DNA of 64,000 bases from Archangium gephyra (GTDB lineage Bacteria; Myxococcota; Myxococcia; Myxococcales; Myxococcaceae). Of the stretch, positions 57,002 through 64,000 are shown piece by piece. Under the pieces are notes generated by a model. The model saw only the letters and a list, made by a program, of their open reading frames with translations, was not told the DNA's origin and ran no database searches. The stretch is from positions 1,868,501-1,932,500 of the forward strand of contig NZ_CP011509.1 of the NCBI RefSeq assembly GCF_001027285.1. Direction: 5' to 3'. The position numbers were made by a program, and so were the translations under genes. Each line of letters begins with the position of its first letter. The first letter of the stretch is position 1.

Positions 57002-58983
57002 TTAGCGCTTCACGGGCTCGGCGGTGCCCTTCCGCACCGCGTCATCGAGCAGGGCCCTCGCCTTGTTCATGGCCTCGCGGTGGGCCTTCTCCATCTGCTC
57101 GCCGAGCACCTCCATCTGGTGGCCCAGCTCCTCCATGGGCGCGCTGTACTTCTCCATCTCCCGGCCCAGCGCCTCCATGGGCTCGCCGAACTTCTCCATC
57201 TCCTGGCCGATGGCGTCCATCTGCTCGCCGAGCTCGTCCATCTGCTTGTCGAGGGTGTCCTGCTCGCGCTCCAGCTCCTCCATCTGGCGCGCCAGCTCCG
57301 GGGACTCCTTGTCGTGCTCCTCCTCGTAGCGATCCTGTGCGAGAGACAGCTCCGCCAGCTTGCGCCCGATCTCCCCCATCCTCGCGCCGAGCGCGCCCTG
57401 CTTGCCGCCGAGCTCGCCCATCCTCCCGCCCACCTCGCCCTGCTTGCCGCCGAGCTCGCCCATCCTTCCGCCGAGCTCGGACATCTTCTCGCCCAGCTCC
57501 GACTGCTTCTCGCCAACCTCCGACTGCTTCTTGCCGAGCTCCTCCACGGGCGCGAAGGCGCTCTCGAAGGCCTTCAGCGTCGCCGCGTCCCGGATGAGGT
57601 ACTCCTGCTCGTCCTGGCGCATGTAGAGGACGGGCCGCGTCCCGCCCGCCAGGGAGCGCGCTCTCCGCAGGTCGCGCGTCGAGCCGGCCATCGTCGCGTC
57701 GTTGTCCGAGCGCAGGAGGACATAGGCGAACATGTCGTCGTCCATCTCCTCGTGCGCCACCGGCACCTTCGGGGGCACGGGGGGCGGGGGCGGGACCGGA
57801 GGCGCCGCGAGGGCGAGCCGGGGCGGGGGGGCGGCGCGGGCGTGGGCGGCACGGGCTTCACGGGCGCCGGGGGCGGCGTGGCCATGGACGGAGCCAGGGC
57901 CGCCTGGGGCGCGGTGGGCGTGGCGGTGGGCGTCTCGCGGGCCACCACCTGGAAGGGCACGAGTGCCACCAGGGCGAGGCCTCCCAGGGTCCAGCGAATC
58001 CAACGAGGGCGGTGCTTCGAATCAGTCCCAGCGTGTTCCAGCATGGCGATCCTCCGTTTCAGGGCTGCGAGGTGTGACGAGGCACCAGGCACCGCCGCAG
58101 CAGCCGGAGCGCGGGCGACACCAAAGACGAGAAGGAGCCGCCCGTACTCGCGGGGCCCGGCCCCGGTGGCCTGGAGCGCGGCGGCATCACAGGCCTCCTC
58201 GCGGGCGAGCGCGTACTCCTGGCAGGCGCGCCGCACGAGCGGATGGAAGAAGAGCGCCACCCGCGCGAGCGTCGGCACCCAGCCGAGCCACAGGTCTCCG
58301 CGCCGCACGTGGGCGAGCTCGTGCGCCAGCGCCATGCGCTGCTCCTGGGGCGACAGGGTCTCCAGCGCGCGGCGCGGGAGGATGATCTCGGGGCGCAGCA
58401 GGCCGAGCGCGAGCGGGCTCGGCGCATGCTCGGAGACGAGCAGGGGGGGGACGCTCTTGAGGCCCAGCTCGCGCCCGAGCACCTCCGCCGCCTGGTGCAG
58501 CGAGGCGTCCTCCAGGGGCCGGGCCGCGCGCCGGATGCCGCGCAGCTGCACGAGTCCCCGCAGCAGCTCGCGGCCCTGCCAGGCGATGCCTCCGAGCCAT
58601 ACGGCCAGGGCGCCCAGCAGCAGGGGCCGCCAGTCCGTGCGCGCCTCCGGGGGCTCCGATGCGCGCATCTCCGGGGCTTGCACCTCCGGGGTGGGCTCAC
58701 CCCCGGTCACGGCCGGGGCCACCGTCCGCGCGAGGGCCACGGGCGCCACGGGCGCGGGCAGCAGGGGCAGGCGCACCGGGCCGGGCGCGCACAGGCCCAC
58801 CAGACACTTGAGGGCCACGAACCACCACAGCATGGTGCGCACGGACGCGGGCAGCCTCGGCAGCAGCCGCGTGAGCGCCCACACGGCCAGCGCGCAGAGC
58901 GCTCCCTGCCACGTCACCCGCCACAGCGTGCGCAGCACCTCCAGCCCGTGCTCCATCACCATGTGCATGTCCAGGGCGCTCAT
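57002..58983 (-). pseudogene. BlaR1-type M56 metallopeptidase, frame broken by one base in a G7 run
   Basis: The N-terminal frame (to about 57830) encodes a membrane M56 peptidase with HELAH (221-225) and EEACDAAAL, and a final membrane span near 365. The next frame continues as VAHEEMDDDMFAYVLLRSDN and a long helical tail of ExGGKQGE/MGELG-type heptads to 57002. Adding one base to the G7 run at 57825-57831 joins them in the Pro-rich linker, giving about 660 residues. It overlaps the blaI-like stop (ATGA). As in BlaR1/MecR1 systems, the sensor would cut the BlaI-type repressor on signal. The tail repeats are unusual. The break may be a sequencing error. Confidence 0.8.
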
Positions 58984-59366
58984 TCCTCCCCCTCCTTCTT
59001 GGACTTGAGACGGGCGACGGCCTCCTCCAATTGCCGCAGCTCCTCGTCGCTCACTTCGTCGGCCTGGGACAGCCACGTGGCGAAGGGCGAGAGCGAGCCC
59101 GCCAGCGACTTCTGCACGAAGTCCCCCACCACGCCGCGCAGCAGCTCCGCCAGCGGCACGCTCGAGCTGTACTGGTAGACGCCCTCCACCTTGTGCCGCG
59201 TCAGGTGACCCTTGGTGCGCAGCCGCTCCATCACCGTGAGGATGGTGGAGCGCGCCAGCCCCTGCGGCTCGCCGAACTTCTCCGCCACCTCGCCCACGGT
59301 GGCGGGGCCGTGCTCCGCCACCCAGCGCAGCACCACCAACTCCTGGTCTCCCACCGGCTTCTTCAT
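58980..59366 (-). CDS. blaI: BlaI/MecI/CopY-family repressor
   Basis: This 128-residue repressor has the winged-helix domain QELVVLRWVAEHGPATVGEVAEKF and TILTVMERLRTKGHLTRHKVEGVYQY, and a C-terminal dimerisation and cleavage region. It is co-translated with the M56 sensor. Two operators lie 14-66 bases before its ATG, so it should repress its own operon. A beta-lactamase-like target is not adjacent, so other stress targets are possible. Confidence 0.92.
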   Translation of the reverse strand: MKKPVGDQELVVLRWVAEHGPATVGEVAEKFGEPQGLARSTILTVMERLRTKGHLTRHKVEGVYQYSSSVPLAELLRGVVGDFVQKSLAGSLSPFATWLSQADEVSDEELRQLEEAVARLKSKKEGEE

Positions 59367-59379
59367 GGCCTCACCCGCG

Positions 59380-59397
59380 TGACTACAACTGTCGTCA
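59380..59397. promoter_or_regulatory. BlaI-type operator 1
   Basis: TGACTAC-AACT-GTCGTCA is an inverted repeat with one mismatch, 14 bases upstream of the blaI-like start. It matches the TACA/TGTA-type site of BlaI/MecI repressors. Confidence 0.7.
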
Positions 59398-59414
59398 CGA
59401 TGGGAAGGTAGCGG

Positions 59415-59432
59415 TGACTACGTTTGTAGTCA
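59415..59432. promoter_or_regulatory. BlaI-type operator 2
   Basis: TGACTAC-GTTT-GTAGTCA has perfect 7-base arms. It lies 35 bases from operator 1, so two repressor dimers could bind over the promoter. Confidence 0.8.
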
Positions 59433-59506
59433 AGCCGGACTGGGCAGGAGTGTTTTTTCCGGGGGGAGGCCCGTGGCGCGCTGGGGTCCGGCTCCCCCCG
59501 GCCAGC

Positions 59507-61237
59507 TCAGGTGCGCTCGAGCACCAGCTGCGTCCAGTCCGCGCCCAGGCGCAGGCGGGGCACGGTGATGGTGCCATCCGAGGCGGCGGTGACGGTGCCG
59601 CTGGCCGTGCCGAAGGTCCAGCGGATGCGCTCGCCGGGCAGGCACCGGAAGCGCTGCATGCGCCGGGGCGTCACGTCCACCACGGGCGAGTCGGTGACGC
59701 CCGGGCCGATCACCGCGCGCAGCGGCAGGACGAAGCGCCCGTGCGTGTCCACGAGCTGGCGGGTGTCCCAGCGCAGCGAGCGGTTGAGCATGCCCGCCAC
59801 GTCTCCATCCCAGCCCGTGTCCCCGGCCACCTTCGGGTCTCCCGCGTAGCCGGAGTCGTTGCGCCAGGGCTGGCGCCCGTTGCCCCCGGTGCCCGGGTGT
59901 CCATCCCACGAGGAGCGGCTGAAGGCCGGGAAGGCCAGGTCGCGCCGCAGCAGCGTCTGCGCGTCCGCGCGCGGGTTCCAGCCCCGGTCCCACCACCGCG
60001 GGCCCAGCCATGGGTCCGTCTCCACGTGTCCGCCCTCGTCCCAGACGGCGACGTGGCCGATGTGCTGGGCCTGCAGCATCCCGTAGAAGGACTCGCCGGT
60101 GAGGCTGCTGGGCCCCACCACGGAGCCGAAGTGGATGATGGGGTCGTCCTTGCCGTGCTCCAGGAAGAGGAACTGCGAGCGGGCGCCGGGCTCGTCACGC
60201 AGGGCGCGCGTCATGTCCAGGCGGCTCCACACGCCGAGGCCATCCGCGTCCGGCAGCTCCTCCTCGGGCATGCCCCACAGCGAGGAGAGCTGCGCCAGCC
60301 GCCAGGGACGGTGGGCCCGCGCCACCGGCTGCGCGTGCCTGGCGAACACCCCCGCGAAGTGCCGCGACTGCAGCAGGCCGAGCGCCAGCGCGCCCGCGCC
60401 GCCCATGGAGTCTCCCTCCACGAAGACGCGCTCGGGGTCCGCTCCCGGGTAGCTGCGCAGCACCCACTCCAGCAGCGCCAGCACCCGGCGCGCGGTGTAC
60501 GGCGGCACGGCGCCCGCCAGCGTCTGGCTCCGGGGCAGGCTCTCGGAGTAGCCCCACCAGTACGTGAGGTTGGGGTCACTCGGCTCGATGACGAAGCGGT
60601 CCGGGGCCACCTGCTTCTGCGGGGGCCAGTTGCCCACCCCGTGCAGGCGCACCGTCACCGGCATGGGGTAGCCGGCCGAGGCCGCCAGCGGCACCGACAC
60701 CACCGCCGGGAAGGTGCGCCCGGCGTACCCGGGGCTGTCCAACCACTCATCCGTGGGCTGCTCCAGCGTCAGGCGCAGCGTGCCGTGCAGCTCCTCGCGC
60801 TCGAGGATGCGCGGCTCGGGCGGGCGCACGGTGTCGCGCACGGCGATCGTCATCCGCGTCTGCGCCGTGGCCCGGCTGTCCTGGGCGGTGAAGCGCACCT
60901 CGTGGCGCCACCCGCCCTGGATGAAGTCCGGCTGGAAGGTGAGCGTGCGAGCGGCCTCGTCCCACCGCGCTCCCGCGGGCAGTCCGTCCACGAAGACGCG
61001 GGTGGGGCCCTGGGCGCCCTCCACCTGCACCGTGACGCGCAGCACCTCCTCCTCGTTCACCGTCTCGAGGGGAGGTACACGCAGCGTGAGGGCCTGGGGT
61101 CCGTTGAGCGTCAATGGATCCGTCTCGGACTGTGCGGACGCGCCCCGGGGCGAGTCCACCAGCAACATGGCCATCAGCCCCAGCGCGAGCGCCGGGTGCC
61201 GCGGAATGCAAGACAGGAGCTGCCTCCCCCAACGCAT
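59507..61237 (-). CDS. Exported alpha/beta-hydrolase, esterase-like
   Basis: This 576-residue protein has a signal peptide (ALALGLMAMLLVDSPRGASAQ), an N-terminal beta-rich Ig-like part (about 40-130), and a hydrolase domain with GDSMGGAGAL, where the Ser would be the nucleophile. The likely acid and histidine are in EHGKDDP and DEGGHVETDP. A C-terminal beta-rich part follows. It could be a secreted esterase or polyester depolymerase. The gene is preceded by an empty 130-base gap. Confidence 0.82.
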   Translation of the reverse strand: MRWGRQLLSCIPRHPALALGLMAMLLVDSPRGASAQSETDPLTLNGPQALTLRVPPLETVNEEEVLRVTVQVEGAQGPTRVFVDGLPAGARWDEAARTLTFQPDFIQGGWRHEVRFTAQDSRATAQTRMTIAVRDTVRPPEPRILEREELHGTLRLTLEQPTDEWLDSPGYAGRTFPAVVSVPLAASAGYPMPVTVRLHGVGNWPPQKQVAPDRFVIEPSDPNLTYWWGYSESLPRSQTLAGAVPPYTARRVLALLEWVLRSYPGADPERVFVEGDSMGGAGALALGLLQSRHFAGVFARHAQPVARAHRPWRLAQLSSLWGMPEEELPDADGLGVWSRLDMTRALRDEPGARSQFLFLEHGKDDPIIHFGSVVGPSSLTGESFYGMLQAQHIGHVAVWDEGGHVETDPWLGPRWWDRGWNPRADAQTLLRRDLAFPAFSRSSWDGHPGTGGNGRQPWRNDSGYAGDPKVAGDTGWDGDVAGMLNRSLRWDTRQLVDTHGRFVLPLRAVIGPGVTDSPVVDVTPRRMQRFRCLPGERIRWTFGTASGTVTAASDGTITVPRLRLGADWTQLVLERT

Positions 61238-61368
61238 GGTGCCACACCCTCACGGTTCCAAAGCCCTGCCGAGTCACTGAGCAAACCGCGTGCCCCTGAC
61301 GCGCACGCGAACCGACGTCCTGGTGCCGCTCTTCCCGACGCCGTTGTTTCCGGCGACGCCTCCTTGCT

Positions 61369-62124
61369 TCACGGATGGTCCGGATGCAGCCGATGCCGCC
61401 ACCGGGTGCGCTGGGCGGTGAGCGCATGATTCTCGAAGAACTTCACCAGCACCACCCCCGCGATGAAGCCTCCCACGTGGGCCCACACGGCGACACCTCC
61501 TTCGGCCTGGAGCTGATTGAGCTGGGGCAGGCCGGTGATGACCTGCACGCCGAACCACCACAGCAGCACCATCCAGGCGGGCAGGGGGATGACGAAGAGG
61601 AAGAAGAGCATGTTCACCCGCACGCGCGGGTAGAGGATGAGGTAGGCCCCCATGATGCCGGAGATGGCGCCCGAGGCCCCCACCACGGGGATGGGCGAGG
61701 AGGGGTCCACCAGCACCTGCGCCGCCGCCGCCGCCAGGCCGCAGATCACATAGAAGGCGAGGAAGCGCAGCCGCCCCATGCTGTCCTCGACGTTGTTGCC
61801 GAACACCCAGAAGAAGAGGCAGTTGCCCAGCAGGTGGCCCCAGCTCCCGTGGAGGAACATGGAGGTGACGGGCGTGAAACGGTTGATGGGCTCGTTGTCC
61901 ACCACGCACGAGAGGCCCTGGCCGAGCGGCACCGCGAGCCCCACCGGCGCCTGGTGGGTGAGCTCCCCCGGGACGAGCCCGAGGTTGCACACGCTGGAGA
62001 CCAGCGCCACGAAGTTCACGCCGGCCCCCTGGATGTAGAACCAGGTGATGCCGATGACCGCGAGCAGCAGGTAGGTGACCACCGGTGTGCGGAGTGTGGG
62101 GTTGTCGTCGCTGAGGGGAATCAT
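61369..62124 (-). CDS. Rhomboid-family intramembrane serine protease
   Basis: This 251-residue protein has six membrane segments, HGSWGHLLGN in the second core helix, the catalytic S151 in VVGASGAISG and H216 in AHVGGFIAG. Rhomboids cut transmembrane segments of client proteins. Start ATG 62124 follows the usual N-terminal spacing; the open frame to 63117 is antisense to the neighbouring gene. Confidence 0.93.
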   Translation of the reverse strand: MIPLSDDNPTLRTPVVTYLLLAVIGITWFYIQGAGVNFVALVSSVCNLGLVPGELTHQAPVGLAVPLGQGLSCVVDNEPINRFTPVTSMFLHGSWGHLLGNCLFFWVFGNNVEDSMGRLRFLAFYVICGLAAAAAQVLVDPSSPIPVVGASGAISGIMGAYLILYPRVRVNMLFFLFVIPLPAWMVLLWWFGVQVITGLPQLNQLQAEGGVAVWAHVGGFIAGVVLVKFFENHALTAQRTRWRHRLHPDHP

Positions 62125-62250
62125 CGGGCGGCTCCAAGATGTCCACGGCGGAGCGGTGGGGGAGGGGGAGTGCTTCACGCCTGTAAGACGTCTGACGTCC
62201 CGCCCCGAGGCCGCTTCCTCACGATAGGGGACGACCCTAGCTCTGTGCCC

Positions 62251-63204
62251 ATGAATCCCATCACCCCTCGCTCCGTTTCGTTGCCGGCTCTGCGCATGCA
62301 GGTGTTGGAGGCGGGCCCCGCCGATGGGCCGCTGGTGCTCCTGCTCCACGGTTTTCCCGAGCTGTCCGAGAGCTGGCGCGAGGTCCTGCCCCGGCTGGCC
62401 GAGGCGGGCTTCCGCGCCGTGGCGCCGGACCTGCGCGGCTATGGCGGCACGGACCGGCCCGCGGAGGGTTATGACCTCGACACGCTGGCCGGGGATGTCG
62501 TCCAGCTGGCGCGGCACCTCCAGCCGGACAGGCCCGTGTACCTGGTGGGCCACGACTGGGGCGGGGTCATCGCCTACCACGTGGCGGCCATGCACCCGGA
62601 GGTGGTGGAGCGTCTGGCCGTGGTCAACGCCCCGCATCCGGAGCGGATGGCGCGGGAGATATGGAAGCCCGGGCAGCTCGTGCGCTCCTGGTACGTCTTC
62701 TTCTTCCAGCTGCCCTGGCTGCCCGAGCTCCTGCTCTCCGCGCGGGGCGGGGCCCTGGTGCCACGCATGTTGCGGCGGGAGATGGTGGACCCCTCGCGCG
62801 TGCCCCCGGGACGGCTGGCCGAGTACGAGGCGAACTTCTCCAGCCGCGAGGCGGCGCGCGCGGCCATCGACTACTACCGCGTGGCGTTCCGCCGCACCGT
62901 GGACCCGCGCCGCCTGCGCGAGCCGCGGCCCTACCCGCGCATCCGCGCGCCCTTCCTGCTCATCTGGGGCGAGCAGGACACCGCCCTGCGCAAGCAACTC
63001 ACGCGGGGGCTGGAGCCGTACTTCGAACAGAAGCCCGCGGTGCAGTACCTGCCCGAGGAGGGCCACTTCGTGCCGCTGGAGGCCCCGGAGAAGGTGGCGG
63101 CGCTCCTCATCGAGCACTTCTCCGCGGGACGGGCCCTGACGGACGAGGAGGCGCGCTGGCCCCGGGAGACGGCCTCCCTCGAGGGGCAGCAGCCCCCGGC
63201 GTGA
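62251..63204 (+). CDS. Alpha/beta-hydrolase, epoxide-hydrolase-like
   Basis: This 317-residue soluble enzyme has the oxyanion motif HGFPE (33-37), an aspartate nucleophile D102 in VGHDWGG, an acid in GEQDTAL and the catalytic His in EEGHFVPLE, with a cap domain between. An Asp nucleophile fits epoxide hydrolases and haloalkane dehalogenases; the HGFPE motif favours the former. It is divergent from the rhomboid gene. Confidence 0.88.
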   Translation: MNPITPRSVSLPALRMQVLEAGPADGPLVLLLHGFPELSESWREVLPRLAEAGFRAVAPDLRGYGGTDRPAEGYDLDTLAGDVVQLARHLQPDRPVYLVGHDWGGVIAYHVAAMHPEVVERLAVVNAPHPERMAREIWKPGQLVRSWYVFFFQLPWLPELLLSARGGALVPRMLRREMVDPSRVPPGRLAEYEANFSSREAARAAIDYYRVAFRRTVDPRRLREPRPYPRIRAPFLLIWGEQDTALRKQLTRGLEPYFEQKPAVQYLPEEGHFVPLEAPEKVAALLIEHFSAGRALTDEEARWPRETASLEGQQPPA

Positions 63205-63216
63205 GCCGGCCCCGGT

Positions 63217-63738
63217 TCACTCGTCGAGGTGGAGCTTGCGCACCAGCTCCGCGTACTTCTCCGGCGGGAGGTGGGCCTTCAACAGCGCCTGCCTCATCTG
63301 CTCGCCCTTCTTGTACGAGGCCGAGTAGCCGCACTCGGGGAAGAACTCCGGCAGCGCCTCGTAGACGAGGTTGCGCGGGTAGTCCCGGCACATGCCCGGC
63401 CGGCTGTCGTAGGAGTCACACTGCTTCGTCACCGGATCGTAGTGCGTGCAGCGGAAGACGAAGAGCTTGAGGCGCCGGTCGTCGCTCACGAACTCGAAGC
63501 CGTTGACGACGCGGTGCCACGTCAGCGTGAGCCAGCGCAGCGAGCGCAGGAAGAACACGGGCCGGCTCACGGGGATGACGGGCGTCTCGCAGCACCGGCC
63601 GCAGCCGTTGCAGGAGCCCTTGAGCCGGTAGCGCGGCTCTCCCCGGGCCCGCAGCACCAGGCGGGTGAACCCGAGATCAAGGGTGTAGCGCACCAGAGCG
63701 AGCCGTTTGATGGCACGGCGGAGGAGCCCGTCCTTCAT
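63217..63738 (-). CDS. YkgJ-family Cys-cluster protein
   Basis: This 173-residue protein has CNGCGRCC, then CTHYDPVTKQCDSYDSRPGMC and a late Cys, the zinc- or iron-cluster pattern of YkgJ (CxxCxxCC) proteins. The function of the family is uncertain. Start ATG 63738 is conventional; the frame is open to 63885. It is convergent with the epoxide-hydrolase-like gene. Confidence 0.88.
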   Translation of the reverse strand: MKDGLLRRAIKRLALVRYTLDLGFTRLVLRARGEPRYRLKGSCNGCGRCCETPVIPVSRPVFFLRSLRWLTLTWHRVVNGFEFVSDDRRLKLFVFRCTHYDPVTKQCDSYDSRPGMCRDYPRNLVYEALPEFFPECGYSASYKKGEQMRQALLKAHLPPEKYAELVRKLHLDE

Positions 63739-63922
63739 GGGCGGGGAGTGTACCCGGGTGCCGGGCTCCCGCGGCTCCCCGGGTGGGTTCCAGGCAAGCT
63801 GCTGTGTTTCAGGCCCGCTGCACGGTGGGCTCCGAGCGGGTTGTCCCCCGGGGCGGCTTGGCGCGAGGGAGGGGCCGTGCTTCAAATCGACTCCTCATCT
63901 TCAACCCGTGGGGGAGAACCGA

Positions 63923-64000
63923 ATGAAGCCGTCCATGCGCTCGCCGTGGTCCCTGTCGTTGGTGCTGCTCGCCGTCACCACGCTCGCCACCGGATGCGCG
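63923..64000 (+). CDS. Lipoprotein, N-terminal fragment at the window end
   Basis: Only the first 26 residues are visible: a positive start, the hydrophobic stretch LSLVLLAVTTLATGCA and the lipobox Cys at about 25. GGGGGAG lies upstream of ATG 63923. The function cannot be told. Confidence 0.7.
   Translation, partial: MKPSMRSPWSLSLVLLAVTTLATGCA

Overview
The window is GC-rich, densely coded chromosomal DNA from a myxobacterium, most likely suborder Cystobacterineae (Archangium/Cystobacter/Melittangium-like). The evidence is a complete PomY-PomZ-PomX cell-division cluster, an AgmC-like Ig-repeat surface protein with a MYXO-CTERM-type tail, several large sensor kinases, a TPR-fused Ser/Thr kinase, sigma-54 promoters and many lipoproteins. 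I found no tRNA, rRNA, IS element, prophage or CRISPR array.

Layout. 1-3.1 kb: end of one histidine kinase, then a kinase/response-regulator pair. 3.2-5.0 kb: a convergent pair of a DUF6310-like lipoprotein with a nuclease-like C-terminus and an unknown protein. 5.1-9.1 kb: AraC regulator, desaturase, XRE regulator with its own promoter/operator, and two small unknown proteins. 9.4-13.2 kb: pomY-pomZ-pomX. 13.4-22.1 kb: two ferritin-like proteins, DUF924, TspO, an ABC ATPase with a permease/M1-peptidase fusion, and an MBL-fold hydrolase. 22.3-28.4 kb: an Mrr-like nuclease plus TOPRIM-like pair, an M50-like protease, a frameshifted lipoprotein hydrolase, a methyltransferase with two Nudix-like domains, and a lipoprotein. 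28.4-40.4 kb: two sensor kinases around an OmpA/TSP3 protein and the AgmC-like protein, then DUF421 and an exonuclease/endonuclease/phosphatase-family protein. 40.5-48.8 kb: lipoproteins, MoxR-VWA pair, NmrA-like reductase, Ohr, class C serine hydrolase, ankyrin protein. 48.9-55.2 kb: a probable sigma-54 module. 55.2-64 kb: amidohydrolase, BlaI/BlaR1-type pair with operators, secreted esterase-like protein, rhomboid protease, epoxide-hydrolase-like enzyme, Cys-cluster protein and the start of a lipoprotein.

The most interesting region is 48.9-55.2 kb. An enhancer-binding protein with an FHA-like N-terminus and an aberrant GAFTGA loop lies beside two genes, a duplicated Cys-rich 'CPCL' protein and a Ser/Thr kinase with a TPR tail. 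Each of these two genes has a close match to the -24/-12 sigma-54 promoter, preceded by a pair of palindromes sharing the core CGAC-N2-GTCG. This looks like a self-contained regulon with an unknown small Cys-rich effector.

A technical point affects several genes. Three genes (3261-3901, 24288-25354, 57002-58983) are each broken by one missing base in a C/G homopolymer, which suggests residual assembly error rather than three pseudogenes.
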